NCBI RefSeq assembly: GCF_038050405.1
Contig: NZ_CP150900.1
Span: 4,092,001 to 4,156,000, forward strand
Length of the DNA: 64,000 nucleotides
Reading direction: 5' to 3'
From: Paraburkholderia sp. IMGN_8
GTDB taxonomy: Bacteria; Pseudomonadota; Gammaproteobacteria; Burkholderiales; Burkholderiaceae
The position numbers and the translations under genes were made by a program. Every line of letters begins with the position of its first letter. Positions within the stretch are counted from its first letter, which is position 1. Below are positions 17,516-26,101 of the stretch, one piece after another. Under the pieces are notes generated by a model that did no database searches, was not told the DNA's origin, and was given only the letters and a program-made list of their open reading frames with translations.

Positions 17516-18394
17516 TCACAGCGGCAATTCGGACGATGCCGGTTCGAGCGCCGCGCGCGGCAGCTTCGCGCGGCGTTCCGGCGGCAGCGCCTGCAGCGCG
17601 CGACGCCCGCGCAGGCCGAGGAAATATTCGCGGATAAACGGATGATCGACGCCTGCCGCTTCTTCGACCGGCGCGGCGACCAGCACCTTGCGATCGGCCA
17701 GCACGGCCACACGGGTGGACAGCGCGACCATCGTGTCGAGATCGTGCGTGACCATCACCACCGTCAGTCCGAGCGCGCGATGCAGCGCGGCGATCAGTTC
17801 GACGAATTCATCGGACGCCTGCGGATCGAGACCGGCGGTCGGCTCGTCGAGGAACAGCAGTTCGGGTTCGAGCGCGATCGCGCGCGCAATGCCCACCCGC
17901 TTGATCATCCCGCCCGACAGCGCCGACGGCATCTTCGACGCGTGCTTGCACGGCAGGCCGACCATCTCGAGCTTGAGCATCACGATGTCGCGCAGCAGGT
18001 CTTCGGGCACCTTGCCGAGCTCGCGCAACGGCTGCGCGATGTTGTCGAACACCGATAGTGACGAGAACAGCGCGCCGCGCTGAAACAGCATGCCGGAGCG
18101 GCTGCGCATCAGGAGCGCGGTTTCGGGAGAAATCGTCGCGAGGTCTTCGCCGAACAGTTTGATCGTGCCGGACGACGGTTTTTCGAGCCCGAGAATCTGC
18201 CGCACCAGTGTGGTCTTGCCCGAGCCCGATCCGCCGACAATCGACACGATCTCGCCGCGCCGCACGTCGAAGTTCAGATGCTGGTGCACGATGTTGCGGC
18301 CGTAGCGCTTGGTGATGTCGATGACCTCGATCACCGGCTCGGCGATCTCGGGCATCGGTTGGCCGCGCACGGCCTGGGTGAGTGGCGCGATCAT
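17516..18394 (-). CDS. MlaF-type ABC transporter ATP-binding protein
   Basis: This 292-aa ATPase has Walker A GGSGSGKTT, signature LSGGMIKR (the MlaF-type GGMxKR form) and Walker B LLFLDEPTAGLDP. It energises lipid movement by the MlaE-like permease. Its ATG at 18394 overlaps the permease TGA by 4 bp, which fixes the start even though the reading frame is open much further upstream through the permease gene. The roughly 35-residue C-terminal tail is rich in Arg, Pro and Ala. Confidence 0.92.
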   Translation of the reverse strand: MIAPLTQAVRGQPMPEIAEPVIEVIDITKRYGRNIVHQHLNFDVRRGEIVSIVGGSGSGKTTLVRQILGLEKPSSGTIKLFGEDLATISPETALLMRSRSGMLFQRGALFSSLSVFDNIAQPLRELGKVPEDLLRDIVMLKLEMVGLPCKHASKMPSALSGGMIKRVGIARAIALEPELLFLDEPTAGLDPQASDEFVELIAALHRALGLTVVMVTHDLDTMVALSTRVAVLADRKVLVAAPVEEAAGVDHPFIREYFLGLRGRRALQALPPERRAKLPRAALEPASSELPL

Positions 18395-19560
18395 CCGAGC
18401 CCCACGTTCTGGAAGAGGATCGCGAACACCGCGTCCGCGAGAATCACGATGGTGATCGAAGTCACCACCGAGGTCGTCGTGCCTTCGCCGAGACTCTGCG
18501 AATTGGCTTTGATGCGAAAACCGAAGTGACAGCCGACGATCGCGATCAGCATGCCGAACGCGACGCCCTTGCCGAGGCCGATCCACAAGTTCGCGACCGG
18601 CACCACGCTCGGCAATGCGCGCGCGAAGTAGTTCATGTCGATGCCTAGCACGATCTTCGCCGCGAGCGCGCCGCCGGTCAACGCGATGATGTTGGTCCAC
18701 ATCACGAGGAGCGGCATCGCCACGCCGAGCGCGACCACCCGCGGCAAGATCAGTCGCAGCCCGTGCGGGATGCCCATCACGCGCATCGCGTCGAGTTCTT
18801 CGGTGACACGCATCACGCCGATCTGCGCGGTGATCGCCGAGCCCGAGCGGCCCGCCACCAGAATCGCCGACAACACCGGCCCTAGTTCGCGAATCACCGA
18901 CAAGCCAAGAATGTTGACGATGTACTGGTTCGCGCCAAAAAGCCGCAGTTGCTGTGCGGACAGATAGCTGAGCACGATGCCGATCAGGAACGCGACCAGC
19001 GCGGTGATCGGCAGTGCCTTGCTGCCGGCGTTGTAAACGTTCGCGGAAATTTCGGTCCACGGCGTGATCTTCGGATTGCGCAGGATCGCCAACAGATCCA
19101 GCACGACGCGCCCAAACATCGCGACGCCGCCGTACAGATGCTCGAAGAAGGAGAAGATCCCCAGACCGAGCCGCGTGAACGGATCGAACTTGACCACCGG
19201 CTCGGCCTTTTCGCGCGCGGTGTCGAGCAGGGCGATGCGTTCGAAGATGTCGCGTTGCGTATCGGTGAGCGTAGTGTCGGCGGGCATCTTGTGGCCCCAC
19301 ACGCGCCACAGCGCCTGGCCGCCGACGTGGTCCATCCGGTCGACGCGCGACAGGTCCCACTGGCGGATGCCTTCGGCGCCGATCAGCGAGCGCAACTGCG
19401 GAATCACGTGGCCGGTGGAGCGGTCGCGCGCGAGCGCAAGCGCCGTCCACTGGCCCGAGAGCCGGACGATCTTGCCTTGGCTGCCTGCCGCGACTTCAAG
19501 GCCGGGCGGAGTGTCGTAGTTCAAGGATCGCTGGAATCTGGTTATCGGATTAAGGGCCAT
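18391..19560 (-). CDS. MlaE-family ABC transporter permease with N-terminal STAS-like domain
   Basis: This 389-aa protein begins with a soluble domain of about 120 residues (GKIVRLSGQWTALALARD, IRQWDLSRVDRMDHVGGQALWRVWG) that reads like an STAS/MlaB domain. A permease of the MlaE family follows, with ALVAFLIGIVLSYLSAQQL, ELGPVLSAILVAGRSGSAITAQIG and VTEELDAMRVMGI. So the separate MlaB subunit of E. coli is fused to the permease here. It is the first gene of the operon, and the start at 19560 (MALNPITRFQRS) lies 63 bp from the divergent birA gene. Confidence 0.9.
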   Translation of the reverse strand: MALNPITRFQRSLNYDTPPGLEVAAGSQGKIVRLSGQWTALALARDRSTGHVIPQLRSLIGAEGIRQWDLSRVDRMDHVGGQALWRVWGHKMPADTTLTDTQRDIFERIALLDTAREKAEPVVKFDPFTRLGLGIFSFFEHLYGGVAMFGRVVLDLLAILRNPKITPWTEISANVYNAGSKALPITALVAFLIGIVLSYLSAQQLRLFGANQYIVNILGLSVIRELGPVLSAILVAGRSGSAITAQIGVMRVTEELDAMRVMGIPHGLRLILPRVVALGVAMPLLVMWTNIIALTGGALAAKIVLGIDMNYFARALPSVVPVANLWIGLGKGVAFGMLIAIVGCHFGFRIKANSQSLGEGTTTSVVTSITIVILADAVFAILFQNVGLG

Positions 19561-19623
19561 TGTAGCGAAGGCGCGGACGATGGATCGTGCTCTTGGGCCC
19601 GCCGTGTTCGCTATCGCTACAAT

Positions 19624-20535
19624 ATGAACATGAACGCCTCCAAGACCCCACCCCAAGCCGCTGCAACACATGACTGGCGCATCGACCGTGAGCGCGCCGT
19701 CGCGTTGTTCGGCCCGCATGCGCACGACTGGCCGATCGAAATCGTCGAGGAAACCGGCTCGACCAACGCCGACCTCATGACGCGCGTCAAAGCGCTGCCG
19801 CGCAAAGCCGGCGCGCTGCCGCGGCCGATCGTGCGGGTCGCGTATCTGCAAACCGCCGGCCGCGGCCGCCGTGGCCGGCCCTGGTACGCCGAGCCGGGCA
19901 ATGCGCTGCTGTTTTCAGTGGCGTGCGTGCTGCTGCGTCCGCTGGAAGGACTGGCGGGCTTGAGCCTTGCCGTTGGCGTGGCGCTGGTCGACGGGCTGCG
20001 CTCGCTGCCGGTAGCGGGCCCCGGCCAGATCGCGCTGAAGTGGCCCAACGACGTGCTGCTCGAAGGCGACAAGCTGGCCGGCATCCTGATCGAAACCGCG
20101 TGGAGCACCGACGAAGCGAGCGCGGTGGTGATCGGTATCGGCACCAACGTGAAAGGCGCTGATGAACTCGCCGCCAAGGTCGGCGCGCTGAACGCGGATG
20201 TGCCGCCCCAGGCGCGCGGCACGGTGCCGACCGCGCTGCAACGCGCGCTGCCTAACGCGAACCTCACCGACACGCTGGCCGCGGAACTGAACGCGCTCGA
20301 ACCGGCGTTGCAGCGCTTCGGCGCCGAAGGCTTCGCACCGTTCCAGCCGCGCTGGAACGCGGTGCATGCTTACGCGGGCCGCGAAGTGGTGCTGCTCGAG
20401 CAGGGCGAAGAACTTGCGCGCGGTGTGGCGGCTGGCGTCGACGAACGCGGTCAGTTGCTGCTCGACACGGCTTCGGGCCGTCAGACCATCGCGACCGGCG
20501 ACGTCTCGCTGCGTCTGGCCGACGGTGCTGCATGA
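19624..20535 (+). CDS. birA: Biotin-[acetyl-CoA-carboxylase] ligase, without DNA-binding domain
   Basis: This 303-aa enzyme attaches biotin to carboxylase carrier domains. GRGRRGRPW at 79-87 is the biotinyl-AMP loop and KWPNDV at 139-144 the second signature; ETGSTN at 43-48 starts the catalytic core. Only about 40 residues come before the core, so the winged-helix repressor domain of E. coli BirA is missing and this enzyme should not control bio genes. Its TGA overlaps the coaX ATG (ATGA). Confidence 0.93.
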   Translation: MNMNASKTPPQAAATHDWRIDRERAVALFGPHAHDWPIEIVEETGSTNADLMTRVKALPRKAGALPRPIVRVAYLQTAGRGRRGRPWYAEPGNALLFSVACVLLRPLEGLAGLSLAVGVALVDGLRSLPVAGPGQIALKWPNDVLLEGDKLAGILIETAWSTDEASAVVIGIGTNVKGADELAAKVGALNADVPPQARGTVPTALQRALPNANLTDTLAAELNALEPALQRFGAEGFAPFQPRWNAVHAYAGREVVLLEQGEELARGVAAGVDERGQLLLDTASGRQTIATGDVSLRLADGAA

Positions 20536-21347
20536 CGAGCGGCGCGCCTTATCTGTTGATCGACGCCGGCAATAGCCGCATCAAATGGGCGCTGGTGCAG
20601 CAGGACGGCACGCAGAGCGCGACCGGCGCCCTCGCGCATGGCGGCGCGGATCAACCCGACTGGTCGAATTTGCCGACGCCAGGCGGCGCATGGTTATCGA
20701 ACGTCGCAGGCGAGACGGTGGCAGCGCGGATCGGCGCGTTGCTGGACGCTCATTGGCCGCAGCTGCCGCTTACAACGATCCGCGCGTGCGCGCAGCAATG
20801 CGGCGTGACCAATAGCTACACGACGCCACATGCGCTCGGCAGCGACCGCTGGGCCGGCCTGATTGGCGCGCATGCGGCATTTCCGGGCGAGCATCTGTTG
20901 ATTGCGACTTTCGGCACGGCGACCACGCTGGAAGCGTTGCGTGCGGACGGCTGCTTTGTCGGCGGATTGATTGCACCGGGCTGGACGCTGATGATGCGTT
21001 CATTGGGCGAGCACACTGCGCAACTGCCGACGCTCGACGCCAACGCCGCGCGCGGCCTGCTCAACGATGGCGACGCGCCTGCCGGCGAGCGCCGCGGCCC
21101 GTTCTTCGAGACTGACACCCCGCGTTCGTTGTCTGCGGGCTGCACGTTGGCGCAAGCGGGATTGATCGAGCGGATGTGGCGCGACTTGCAGGACGAGTGG
21201 CGCGTGCCGGTGCGGCTGGTGGTTAGCGGAGGCGCGGCTGACGAAGTGGCAGGTGCGCTGAAAGTACCGCATACTCGCCACGATTCGCTGGTGCTATCTG
21301 GGCTTGCTCTGATTGCTGCCGAGAGCACGACGGTGCGGGACACCTGA
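20532..21347 (+). CDS. coaX: Type III pantothenate kinase
   Basis: This 271-aa ASKHA-fold kinase makes 4'-phosphopantothenate, the first step to coenzyme A. The opening [14 protein letters not shown] carries the P-loop-like phosphate motif, [11 protein letters not shown] is the conserved pantothenate-site segment, and [12 protein letters not shown] is the second phosphate motif. Its start overlaps the birA stop by 4 bp, the usual birA-coaX coupling in betaproteobacteria. Confidence 0.95.
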   Translation: MTSGAPYLLIDAGNSRIKWALVQQDGTQSATGALAHGGADQPDWSNLPTPGGAWLSNVAGETVAARIGALLDAHWPQLPLTTIRACAQQCGVTNSYTTPHALGSDRWAGLIGAHAAFPGEHLLIATFGTATTLEALRADGCFVGGLIAPGWTLMMRSLGEHTAQLPTLDANAARGLLNDGDAPAGERRGPFFETDTPRSLSAGCTLAQAGLIERMWRDLQDEWRVPVRLVVSGGAADEVAGALKVPHTRHDSLVLSGLALIAAESTTVRDT

Positions 21348-21401
21348 ACTGCGGCCAGAGAAATAAATGGCGGCTCAACTTCTGGACGGGGAATATTAAC
21401 G

Positions 21402-21641
21402 ATGCTGCGCTGGCTGATAGCCATATTGTTTCTTGCCAACATGCTCGCATTCGTCGCGATGCGCGGCGTATTCGGCCCGACGCCTACAGCCGGCGGACGC
21501 GAGCCGAACCACCTGAACCGCCAGATTCATCCGGAGTGGTTGAAGATAAAGCCCGTGACAGCAGCCGAAGCCGCCGACCAGGCGATCGTGGGCGGCCCGG
21601 CGCCCACGGCGCCGATTGCGGCGTCGGCGTTGCCGCAGTAA
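21402..21641 (+). CDS. Conserved small membrane-anchored protein
   Basis: This 79-aa protein has one N-terminal hydrophobic helix (about residues 3-22, RWLIAILFLANMLAFVAMRG) and a Pro/Ala-rich polar tail (NHLNRQIHPEWLKIKPV). I do not recognise a named family. It follows coaX by 54 bp on the same strand, and GGGGAA lies shortly before its ATG, so it likely belongs to the birA-coaX transcript. It could be a remnant of a larger secreted protein: it stops soon after the helix. Confidence 0.6.
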   Translation: MLRWLIAILFLANMLAFVAMRGVFGPTPTAGGREPNHLNRQIHPEWLKIKPVTAAEAADQAIVGGPAPTAPIAASALPQ

Positions 21642-22088
21642 AGAACAGACACGGAGAAGCACTCACCAGGCGACGTGAGAAGCACCGCCCGCCGCGCGAG
21701 CGGCCGGAAGCAACGTCAGCGACGCGCAGCGAAAGAGCAGCCAAGAAAGACACGCCACATACGGTGTTGGAAGTACCGCTGCGGCGCGCGCAGCGCCGCC
21801 GGAAGAATGACTGCCTTGTCACCAGCGCGGAGTGCGCGAGAACACTGATTCCAGATGCACCACAACCGTGACTGCGCGAGGGACCCGCTTAGCATTAGCG
21901 GTGTAAAGCCGCTTTCTTTTGCCTACTTTTCTTTGCGGCAGGCGCCCCGAAGGAAGTCCACTTGGTGGACAAAGAAAAGTAGGTGCCGCCCCGCACAGGG
22001 GCAACACTAATAAACCAATAACAATTCAAGAAAAGGCCAACACCGCAGACAAACAACCAATGCGGCCGCCAAAGGCAAAAACCAAACC
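21642..22088. other. Convergent intergenic region occupied by a structured repeat
   Basis: No gene is supported here. Most of the gap between the birA-coaX operon and the convergent hldC gene is copy A of the structured repeat; the first 125 bp show nothing further. Confidence 0.7.
21768..22081 (+). repeat. Structured dispersed repeat, copy A
   Basis: About 314 bp share long stretches with 54187-54478 (inverted) and 54628-54912. The common order is a GGCGCGCGCAGCGCC hairpin, the ATGACTGCCTTGTCAC stretch, CTGATTCCAGATGC, then ACCCGCTTAGCATTAGCGGTGT and AGCCGCTTTC. A long hairpin follows (CCTACTTTTCTTTG at 21922-21935 against CAAAGAAAAGTAGG at 21969-21982), then a GCCCC/GGGGC hairpin, CTAATAAACCAATA and AAGGCCAACACCGC. 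Copy A has a larger loop in the main hairpin than the other copies. It codes for nothing. Confidence 0.8.
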
Positions 22089-22571
22089 TCACTCTTTTGC
22101 CCGAACCTTCTTCAAAAGCGCGGTAGTCGACCGCTCATGCTCGAAGGGAATAGCCAAAGCCTTCCCACCCCATCCCCGAACAATCGCCGACTCCGGCAAA
22201 GCATCCATATCGTAATCACCGCCCTTAACGAGCACATCCGGCCGCAGCGCCGAAATCAACTCAACGGGCGTCTGCTCACCAAAGCAAACCACATAATCGA
22301 CGCTCTCGAGGGCAGCGAGCAAGGCCATCCGATCAGCCTCATTATTGATAGGCCGATCATCTCCTTTCCCGAGCATGCGAACAGAAGCATCGCTGTTCAC
22401 GCCAACGATGAGACAAGCGCCGAGAGCCTTAGCATCAGCGAGATAAGTCACATGTCCGCGATGCAGAATATCGAACACACCGTTGGTAAAAACAACCGGC
22501 GCCGGCATAGAAGTACGAAGCCCAACAAGCGCATCGCGCGTAAAAATTTTGCGTTCGAAAGTAGCAGCCAT
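22089..22571 (-). CDS. hldC: D-glycero-beta-D-manno-heptose 1-phosphate adenylyltransferase
   Basis: This 160-aa nucleotidyltransferase has FTNGVFDILHRGHVTYL, holding the HxGH motif of the cytidylyltransferase superfamily, and ends with VKGGDYDMDALPE and a FEHERSTTALLKKVR signature. It matches the RfaE domain II (HldC) enzymes that make ADP-heptose for lipopolysaccharide inner core; the kinase domain is a separate protein in this group. The start at 22571 is chosen by family length. Expression is from its own promoter, since a terminator lies upstream at 22634-22665. Confidence 0.93.
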   Translation of the reverse strand: MAATFERKIFTRDALVGLRTSMPAPVVFTNGVFDILHRGHVTYLADAKALGACLIVGVNSDASVRMLGKGDDRPINNEADRMALLAALESVDYVVCFGEQTPVELISALRPDVLVKGGDYDMDALPESAIVRGWGGKALAIPFEHERSTTALLKKVRAKE

Positions 22572-22633
22572 GACGGAGTCAGAAAGAAAAAAAGAAGTGT
22601 CGCCACGATACACGCCGAACGGCATGAAGCAAA

Positions 22634-22665
22634 ACAGCCCAGCAAGCTCACGCCTGCCGGGCCGT
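22634..22665 (-). terminator. Rho-independent terminator of the ferritin-like gene
   Basis: Read on the minus strand, ACGGCCCGGCA pairs with TGCTGGGCTGT (two G-U pairs) and is followed by TTTTGCTTC. It lies 55 bp after the ferritin-like gene and before hldC. Confidence 0.7.
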
Positions 22666-22719
22666 TCTTAAAACCAACAAACCAGCCCGCGGCGTAAACG
22701 CCAACGAACCGGAATACCG

Positions 22720-23592
22720 TCAAGCCGGCTGTTCAGCCGACTTCTGATCAGCCTGCAACCTCGCGACCACTTCCTTGCGATAGCGATTCAATTCCTGCGC
22801 CGTATTGAACGTGCGCTCGAACAGAATCGACAGATTGTGCAGAATCCGTTCGACCACCTTCTTTTCCCAGCCGTCGTCGAAACGGATCTGCTCGTCGAGC
22901 CAGCGTTCCAGCCATTCCGGATCCGGCAGACGCGATTGAATCGTGTCGCGCGGGAACAGCGCCTGATTCACGTGCAGGTTGGTCGGGTGCAGCGGCTTTT
23001 CAGTGCGGCGCGCCGATGCCATCAAGACGCCGATCTTCGCGAACGCAGCACGCGCGATGTCGCCGGTTTGCGTCATCGCTTTCTTCATGTAGCGCAGATA
23101 GGCGCCGCCATGCCGCGCTTCGTCGCGCGAAATGGTTTCGTAGATGGCCTTGATGACGGGCTCGGTATGCCATTCGGCTGCGCGGCGATACCAGTGATTC
23201 AGGCGGATTTCGCCGCAGAAGTGCAGCATCAGCGTTTCGAGCGGCGGCGCCGGATCGAATTCGAAGCGCACGGCGTGCAGTTCTTCTTCGGTCGGGCACA
23301 TTTCCGGCTTGAAACGGCGCAGATACTCCATCAGCACCAGCGAGTGCTTCTGTTCTTCGAAGAACCACACGCTCATGAATGCGGAGAAATCGCTGTCGTG
23401 ATGATTGTCACGCAGGAACATTTCCGTGGCGGGCAACGCCGACCATTCGGTGATCGCATTCATCTTGATCGTCGCGGCCTGCTCGTCGGTCAATAGCGAT
23501 GCATCGAACTTGTCCCAGGGAATGTCTTTCTCCATGTCCCATCGAACGGATTCGAGCGATTTATAAAGTTCCGGATAAAGCATGGTGTTCAT
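22720..23592 (-). CDS. Ferritin-like di-iron protein (acyl-ACP desaturase/AurF-like fold)
   Basis: This 290-aa, mainly helical protein has two ExxH motifs: Glu80-His83 in FFEEQKH and Glu158-His161 in SRDEARH. Glu49 and Glu128 are plausible further ligands. That is the di-iron carboxylate pattern of the ferritin-like superfamily, and the length resembles acyl-ACP desaturase or oxygenase-like members. The substrate is not known. The start at 23592 has GGGGTGGGA just upstream. It is monocistronic, with a terminator downstream and a 550-bp upstream region. Confidence 0.8.
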   Translation of the reverse strand: MNTMLYPELYKSLESVRWDMEKDIPWDKFDASLLTDEQAATIKMNAITEWSALPATEMFLRDNHHDSDFSAFMSVWFFEEQKHSLVLMEYLRRFKPEMCPTEEELHAVRFEFDPAPPLETLMLHFCGEIRLNHWYRRAAEWHTEPVIKAIYETISRDEARHGGAYLRYMKKAMTQTGDIARAAFAKIGVLMASARRTEKPLHPTNLHVNQALFPRDTIQSRLPDPEWLERWLDEQIRFDDGWEKKVVERILHNLSILFERTFNTAQELNRYRKEVVARLQADQKSAEQPA

Positions 23593-24146
23593 AGTCCCAC
23601 CCCTGTTCTGCGCATACTGTCTGTGTCTGTTACTACTTACGTGTAGCACTTTTGCTTACGACGAACGAAACGCACCGTTTGTCGGCCAAGCATTCAATTT
23701 TACGCGGTAATCGGCCGCCTAGATGCACCTGGCAGCAAAGAAGTCCTGGGCGTTTGCACAGCGGCGACAACCATAGGTTTTGCGCTGCGCGGCCAACCGT
23801 GGGTGAGGGATACCCTGTGCCTGAGGTCGAGCCAGTTCGCGATGAAAACCGCACCGTCCAGCCCTACGCCGGTTGTGCCGGCTGCGAATGGAGCAAGGGC
23901 GGCTGGATTGGTTGTTTTTCAGCGCACGCCCAAAAGCCAAATAAAGCTTACACAATGATAGCACGCTGACTTTACGGAACCCGCGCGGTTAGCGCCGCAA
24001 TCCCAGTGCCAGATTGACCGGCCTCAATAAAACCGGCAATTAAGCGAGTGTGACCGGCGATCATGGTCAAAATCGTGACAGGCGGCGAATTCACGTTCGT
24101 TTGCGCCGCCTGTGTATGGCTCTCGTGCCGGCCCGTTTCATTCCTG
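23593..24146. other. Intergenic region upstream of the ferritin-like gene
   Basis: These 554 bp hold no convincing gene: open frames are short and lack matching codon bias. Next to the gene start lies a CTGTCTGTGTCTGTTAC stretch of alternating pyrimidines. The far end holds the likely phaM terminator at 24078-24113. The promoter of the ferritin-like gene should be here, but I cannot place it. Confidence 0.5.
24078..24113 (-). terminator. Probable terminator of the phaM-like gene
   Basis: ACAGGCGGCG at 24078-24087 and CGCCGCCTGT at 24104-24113 form a perfect 10-bp stem with a 16-base loop, 34 bp past the gene's stop on the minus strand. The T-tract that follows (CACGATTTTG) is short. Confidence 0.55.
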
Positions 24147-24932
24147 CTAAATGGACTTTTTTGTCGCTCGCGGGCTGGCAGTCGAACTGCTTGCGCGCCT
24201 GGCGGACGACGGCGCCCGTTTCGCCGCGGGACGTTTTGCCGCAGCTTCGGCCTCGCCACCCGCTTTCGCCGACGCCGTTTGCTCGTTCGCTTCCGCTTCT
24301 TCCCGCGACGCCGCCGCGGTCCCGCTCGCCGCGCCCGCGCTTGCGGCGCCCGGTTGGGTCATCGCGAACTGGGCAATCTGGTTGAATTGCGATTGCAGCA
24401 GATCCCACCAGGCGGAGGTGTCGAAGGGCGGCGTTGCGGCGGTATCGGCAGTGTCGGTGCCGGATTCGGCGCTTTCCGACGAACCGGCGCTCGCTGCACC
24501 CGATGCGTTCGACGACTCCGAATCCGGCCAGCCTGTCGCCGGCGATGGACCCGGCGCAGCCGCCGCCGAAGCCGGCTGCGACATCGACGACTGAGCAAAT
24601 GCGCCGAACGCACGCAGGGTAGCGAGCGTCGCGCGCTGCACTTCGAGCGCCTGAATGGCGGACTGCAGCATGCTCAGATTCAGCTTGAGCCATTGCTCGA
24701 CCGCACGCATATCGGTGATGCGCTTGTCGAGTTCTTCGACGTTGGTGAGCGGCGCCATCATGTCGGACATCATCGACAGCGATGGCCCGAGGCCGCCGGC
24801 AGGCTGCGCGCCGGAGAAGGCCGAGCCGAACGGCGAAAGACGCATCATGCCCCACATGTGCTCGAGCATTTCAGCGGGCGGAAAACCGGGAAAGCCGGGA
24901 AAGGGTGGCGTGGAGCCAGGTGTATCGGTCAT
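24147..24932 (-). CDS. phaM: PhaM-type polyhydroxyalkanoate granule regulatory protein
   Basis: This 261-aa protein has a short phenylalanine/proline-rich start, then a conserved helical part (residues 20-115) with LSMMSDMMAPLTNVEELDKRI and VEQWLKLNLSMLQSAIQALEVQ. A long Ala/Ser/Gly linker follows, then a histone-like basic tail (AAKRPAAKRAPSSARR). This matches PhaM of Ralstonia/Cupriavidus, which binds PHB synthase, granules and DNA. The start at 24932 gives the family length. The PHA synthase genes are not in this window. Confidence 0.85.
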   Translation of the reverse strand: MTDTPGSTPPFPGFPGFPPAEMLEHMWGMMRLSPFGSAFSGAQPAGGLGPSLSMMSDMMAPLTNVEELDKRITDMRAVEQWLKLNLSMLQSAIQALEVQRATLATLRAFGAFAQSSMSQPASAAAAPGPSPATGWPDSESSNASGAASAGSSESAESGTDTADTAATPPFDTSAWWDLLQSQFNQIAQFAMTQPGAASAGAASGTAAASREEAEANEQTASAKAGGEAEAAAKRPAAKRAPSSARRASSSTASPRATKKSI

Positions 24933-25146
24933 GCTTGTCGCCTCGCTGCAGAAAGGGAAGGAAGTAGCGCCATCCCGCGCTCGTCTGATTCGATCATATA
25001 CCGCGCTTTGCGCTGCGCCCGCGCTTCGTTTAGGCCGTTGTCTGGCCGGTTTTGGTCTGTTGTCCAGCCTGTTGTTCGGCCCGTTCCACGCAGTACCTCG
25101 CGTGCTGACTGGCCTGGCCTCGTGCGATACGAGCCGACACCCGGCA

Positions 25147-26043
25147 TCAGGAGTGCTCACCGCCCGATGTGCCGCCGCGCGGCGCCTGTGGCGAATGCCC
25201 GCTCCACGGATCCGCGCCACCGAAATCCGGCGCGCGCCGCTCACGCAGCGAGCTCACACCTTCACGCACATCCGGCCCGGCAAAGCCCATGAATTCCAAC
25301 GCCAGCGACGTATCGAACGCCGGCCCTGCCGAGCGCAGCCAGTTGTTCAACGCGTACTTGGTCCAGCGAATCGCCGTTTGCGAACCACTGGCCAGTTTTT
25401 GCGCGACTTCGAATGCCTTCGGCCGCAGATCGTTTTCATCGACGGCCAGCGACACCAGCCCGATTCGCTCCGCCTCTGCGCCGCTCACCGGCTCGCACAG
25501 CAGCAGGTAATACTTCGCCTTCGCCATGCCGCACAACAGGGGCCAGACGATTGCTGCGTGATCGCCGGCGGCAACGCCCAACCGCGTATGGCCGTCGATG
25601 ATGCGCGCCGTCCTGGTCGCGATCGAGATATCGGCGAGCAGGCCGGCCACGAGCCCGGCGCCAACCGCCGGTCCGTGCATCGCCGAGACGATCGGCTTGC
25701 TGCAATTGATCACGTTGTAGACCAGATCCCGCGCCTCGCGCCAGACCCGCGCGCGCACCTCGAAATCGGTCGCCATGTCTTCGACCAGTTGCAGGTCCCC
25801 ACCCGCTGAAAAGCCTTTGCCCTCGCCGCGAATGATCGCGACGCGCGTGTTGGGGTCCCGATCGATGTCGCGCCAGATTTCGGCGAGTTCGAAGTGCATT
25901 CGCGCGTCGGCCGTCGCGAGCCCGCTCTTGTTCGCGCCCTCGCCGCTCATCACGATCTCCAGCACGCCGTGCGGATGGCGGTGCAATTGGAGCGACCGGT
26001 AGTGCGCATAAAAAGGATCGTTGCTGTGTGGTGCTTGAGACAT
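25147..26043 (-). CDS. Enoyl-CoA hydratase/isomerase family protein
   Basis: This 298-aa crotonase-fold protein has the first oxyanion segment [19 protein letters not shown] (GGD) and the second [23 protein letters not shown]. The usual catalytic glutamates of ECH are not clearly matched, so the reaction is uncertain; [19 protein letters not shown] suggests another use of the fold. The start at 26043 (MSQAPHSND) is chosen by length. It is close (58 bp) after the orphan LivK-like gene on the same strand. Confidence 0.82.
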   Translation of the reverse strand: MSQAPHSNDPFYAHYRSLQLHRHPHGVLEIVMSGEGANKSGLATADARMHFELAEIWRDIDRDPNTRVAIIRGEGKGFSAGGDLQLVEDMATDFEVRARVWREARDLVYNVINCSKPIVSAMHGPAVGAGLVAGLLADISIATRTARIIDGHTRLGVAAGDHAAIVWPLLCGMAKAKYYLLLCEPVSGAEAERIGLVSLAVDENDLRPKAFEVAQKLASGSQTAIRWTKYALNNWLRSAGPAFDTSLALEFMGFAGPDVREGVSSLRERRAPDFGGADPWSGHSPQAPRGGTSGGEHS

Positions 26044-26101
26044 GGTGAGCAATCCGTCTATCGGTATGTCTGTTAAAAAGCCGCGCTCGTAAAGCGCAAC
26101 A

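Noticed and set aside
22137..22697. A plus-strand frame over hldC and its promoter
   Set aside because: It is antisense to a recognisable nucleotidyltransferase and reads through a terminator region.
23652..23969. A 105-codon frame upstream of the ferritin-like gene
   Set aside because: No codon bias like its neighbours, no ribosome site and no recognisable motif.
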